Shown: piece after piece, positions 63,904 through 64,000 of the stretch
Layout: the number at the start of each line of letters is the position of its first letter
Numbering within the stretch: position 1 is the first letter of the stretch
NCBI RefSeq assembly: GCF_046736045.1
Contig: NZ_CP177134.1
Coordinates: 248,001 to 312,000, forward strand
Origin: Leptospira_A sp046736045
Lineage (GTDB): Bacteria; Spirochaetota; Leptospiria; Leptospirales; Leptospiraceae
Direction of reading: 5' to 3'
DNA: 64,000 nt
Made by a program: the position numbers and the translations under genes
The notes under the pieces: model-generated
Database searches by the model: none
Seen by the model: only the letters and a program-made list of their open reading frames with translations
Told to the model about the DNA's origin: nothing

Positions 63904-64000
63904 TTATTGTTCTTCTTCAGTTTCTTCTTCAGTTTCTTCTTCAGTTTCTTCTTCAGTTTCTTCTTCAGTTTCTTCTTCAGTTTCTTCTTCAGTTTCTTCT
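63904..64000 (-). CDS. C-terminal end of a gene with Glu-Glu-Glu-Thr repeats (5' part outside window)
   Basis: On the minus strand the frame reads repeats of Glu-Glu-Glu-Thr and ends EEEQ then TAA at 63906-63904. Only about 31 codons lie in the window, so the product cannot be named. The tail is highly acidic and low in complexity. Confidence 0.6.
   Translation of the reverse strand, partial: EETEEETEEETEEETEEETEEETEEETEEEQ
63910..64000. repeat. Perfect 12-bp tandem repeat
   Basis: The unit TTCTTCTTCAGT is repeated without change about 7.6 times up to the window edge. Because 12 is a multiple of 3, gain or loss of units changes the acidic tail length but not the frame. Confidence 0.9.

Noticed and set aside
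63910..64000. The 12-bp tandem array as a CRISPR array
   Set aside because: There are no spacers; the units are contiguous and identical and keep an open frame.

Overview
The window looks like chromosomal DNA of a Leptospira-type spirochaete, probably a saprophytic or low-virulence species. This is inferred, not searched. The DNA is AT-rich. Many secreted proteins carry spirochaete-style lipoprotein signals in which a Cys follows a loose, often aromatic hydrophobic stretch. There are many long hypothetical lipoproteins built from LamG, NHL and beta-propeller modules, and many membrane sensor kinases and AraC-type regulators.

Layout. 1-5.6 kb: 5' part of a giant minus-strand surface lipoprotein (Ig-like modules, NHL propeller, LamG repeats). 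5.7-15.2 kb: small metabolic and signalling genes (cytochrome c lipoprotein, SDR-type enzyme, outer-membrane protein, AhpD-like enzyme, chemotaxis receptor, histidine kinase, a HepT-like protein, PanE-like reductase). 15.2-20.1 kb: TetR regulator, neutral ceramidase lipoprotein with a Thr at the nucleophile position, and a two-gene ABC exporter. 20.2-33.5 kb: PAS kinase, an 1121-residue solenoid-like protein, Ohr, hydrolase, dehydrogenase, and glnK-amt for ammonium uptake. 33.6-37.4 kb: a response regulator-EAL protein and a BvgS-like hybrid kinase whose composition differs from the surroundings. 37.8-39.7 kb: two lipoproteins.

39.8-45.4 kb is an accessory region punctuated by a palindrome-rich dispersed repeat, one copy of which is split by an IS3-family element. 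It holds a broken Lcl/DUF1566 lipoprotein gene, a YHS protein, a CoA-binding protein, a three-gene overlapping cassette ending in a PemK/MazF-like protein, and the most unusual locus of the window. In that locus a consensus promoter drives a tRNA-like gene with a CUA (amber-reading) anticodon and tRNA-Pyl-like proportions. It is followed on the same strand by an HD-domain gene and a Pth2-like (peptidyl-tRNA hydrolase fold) gene. The only good ribosome-binding site of the HD gene sits before an upstream ATG whose sixth codon is an in-frame TAG. The arrangement suggests a self-contained circuit in which an amber-decoding tRNA, or its charging or peptidylation state, controls or is acted on by the two proteins.

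45.5-64 kb: Tag glycosylase, two 7TMR-DISM-type signalling systems with AraC outputs, lipoproteins with propellers, a membrane glycosyltransferase-like protein, a membrane-anchored PLP enzyme, a sulfatase pseudogene lacking its catalytic Cys motif beside an intact formylglycine-generating enzyme, a two-lobed aspartic-protease-like protein, and the end of a minus-strand gene carrying a perfect 12-bp tandem repeat.
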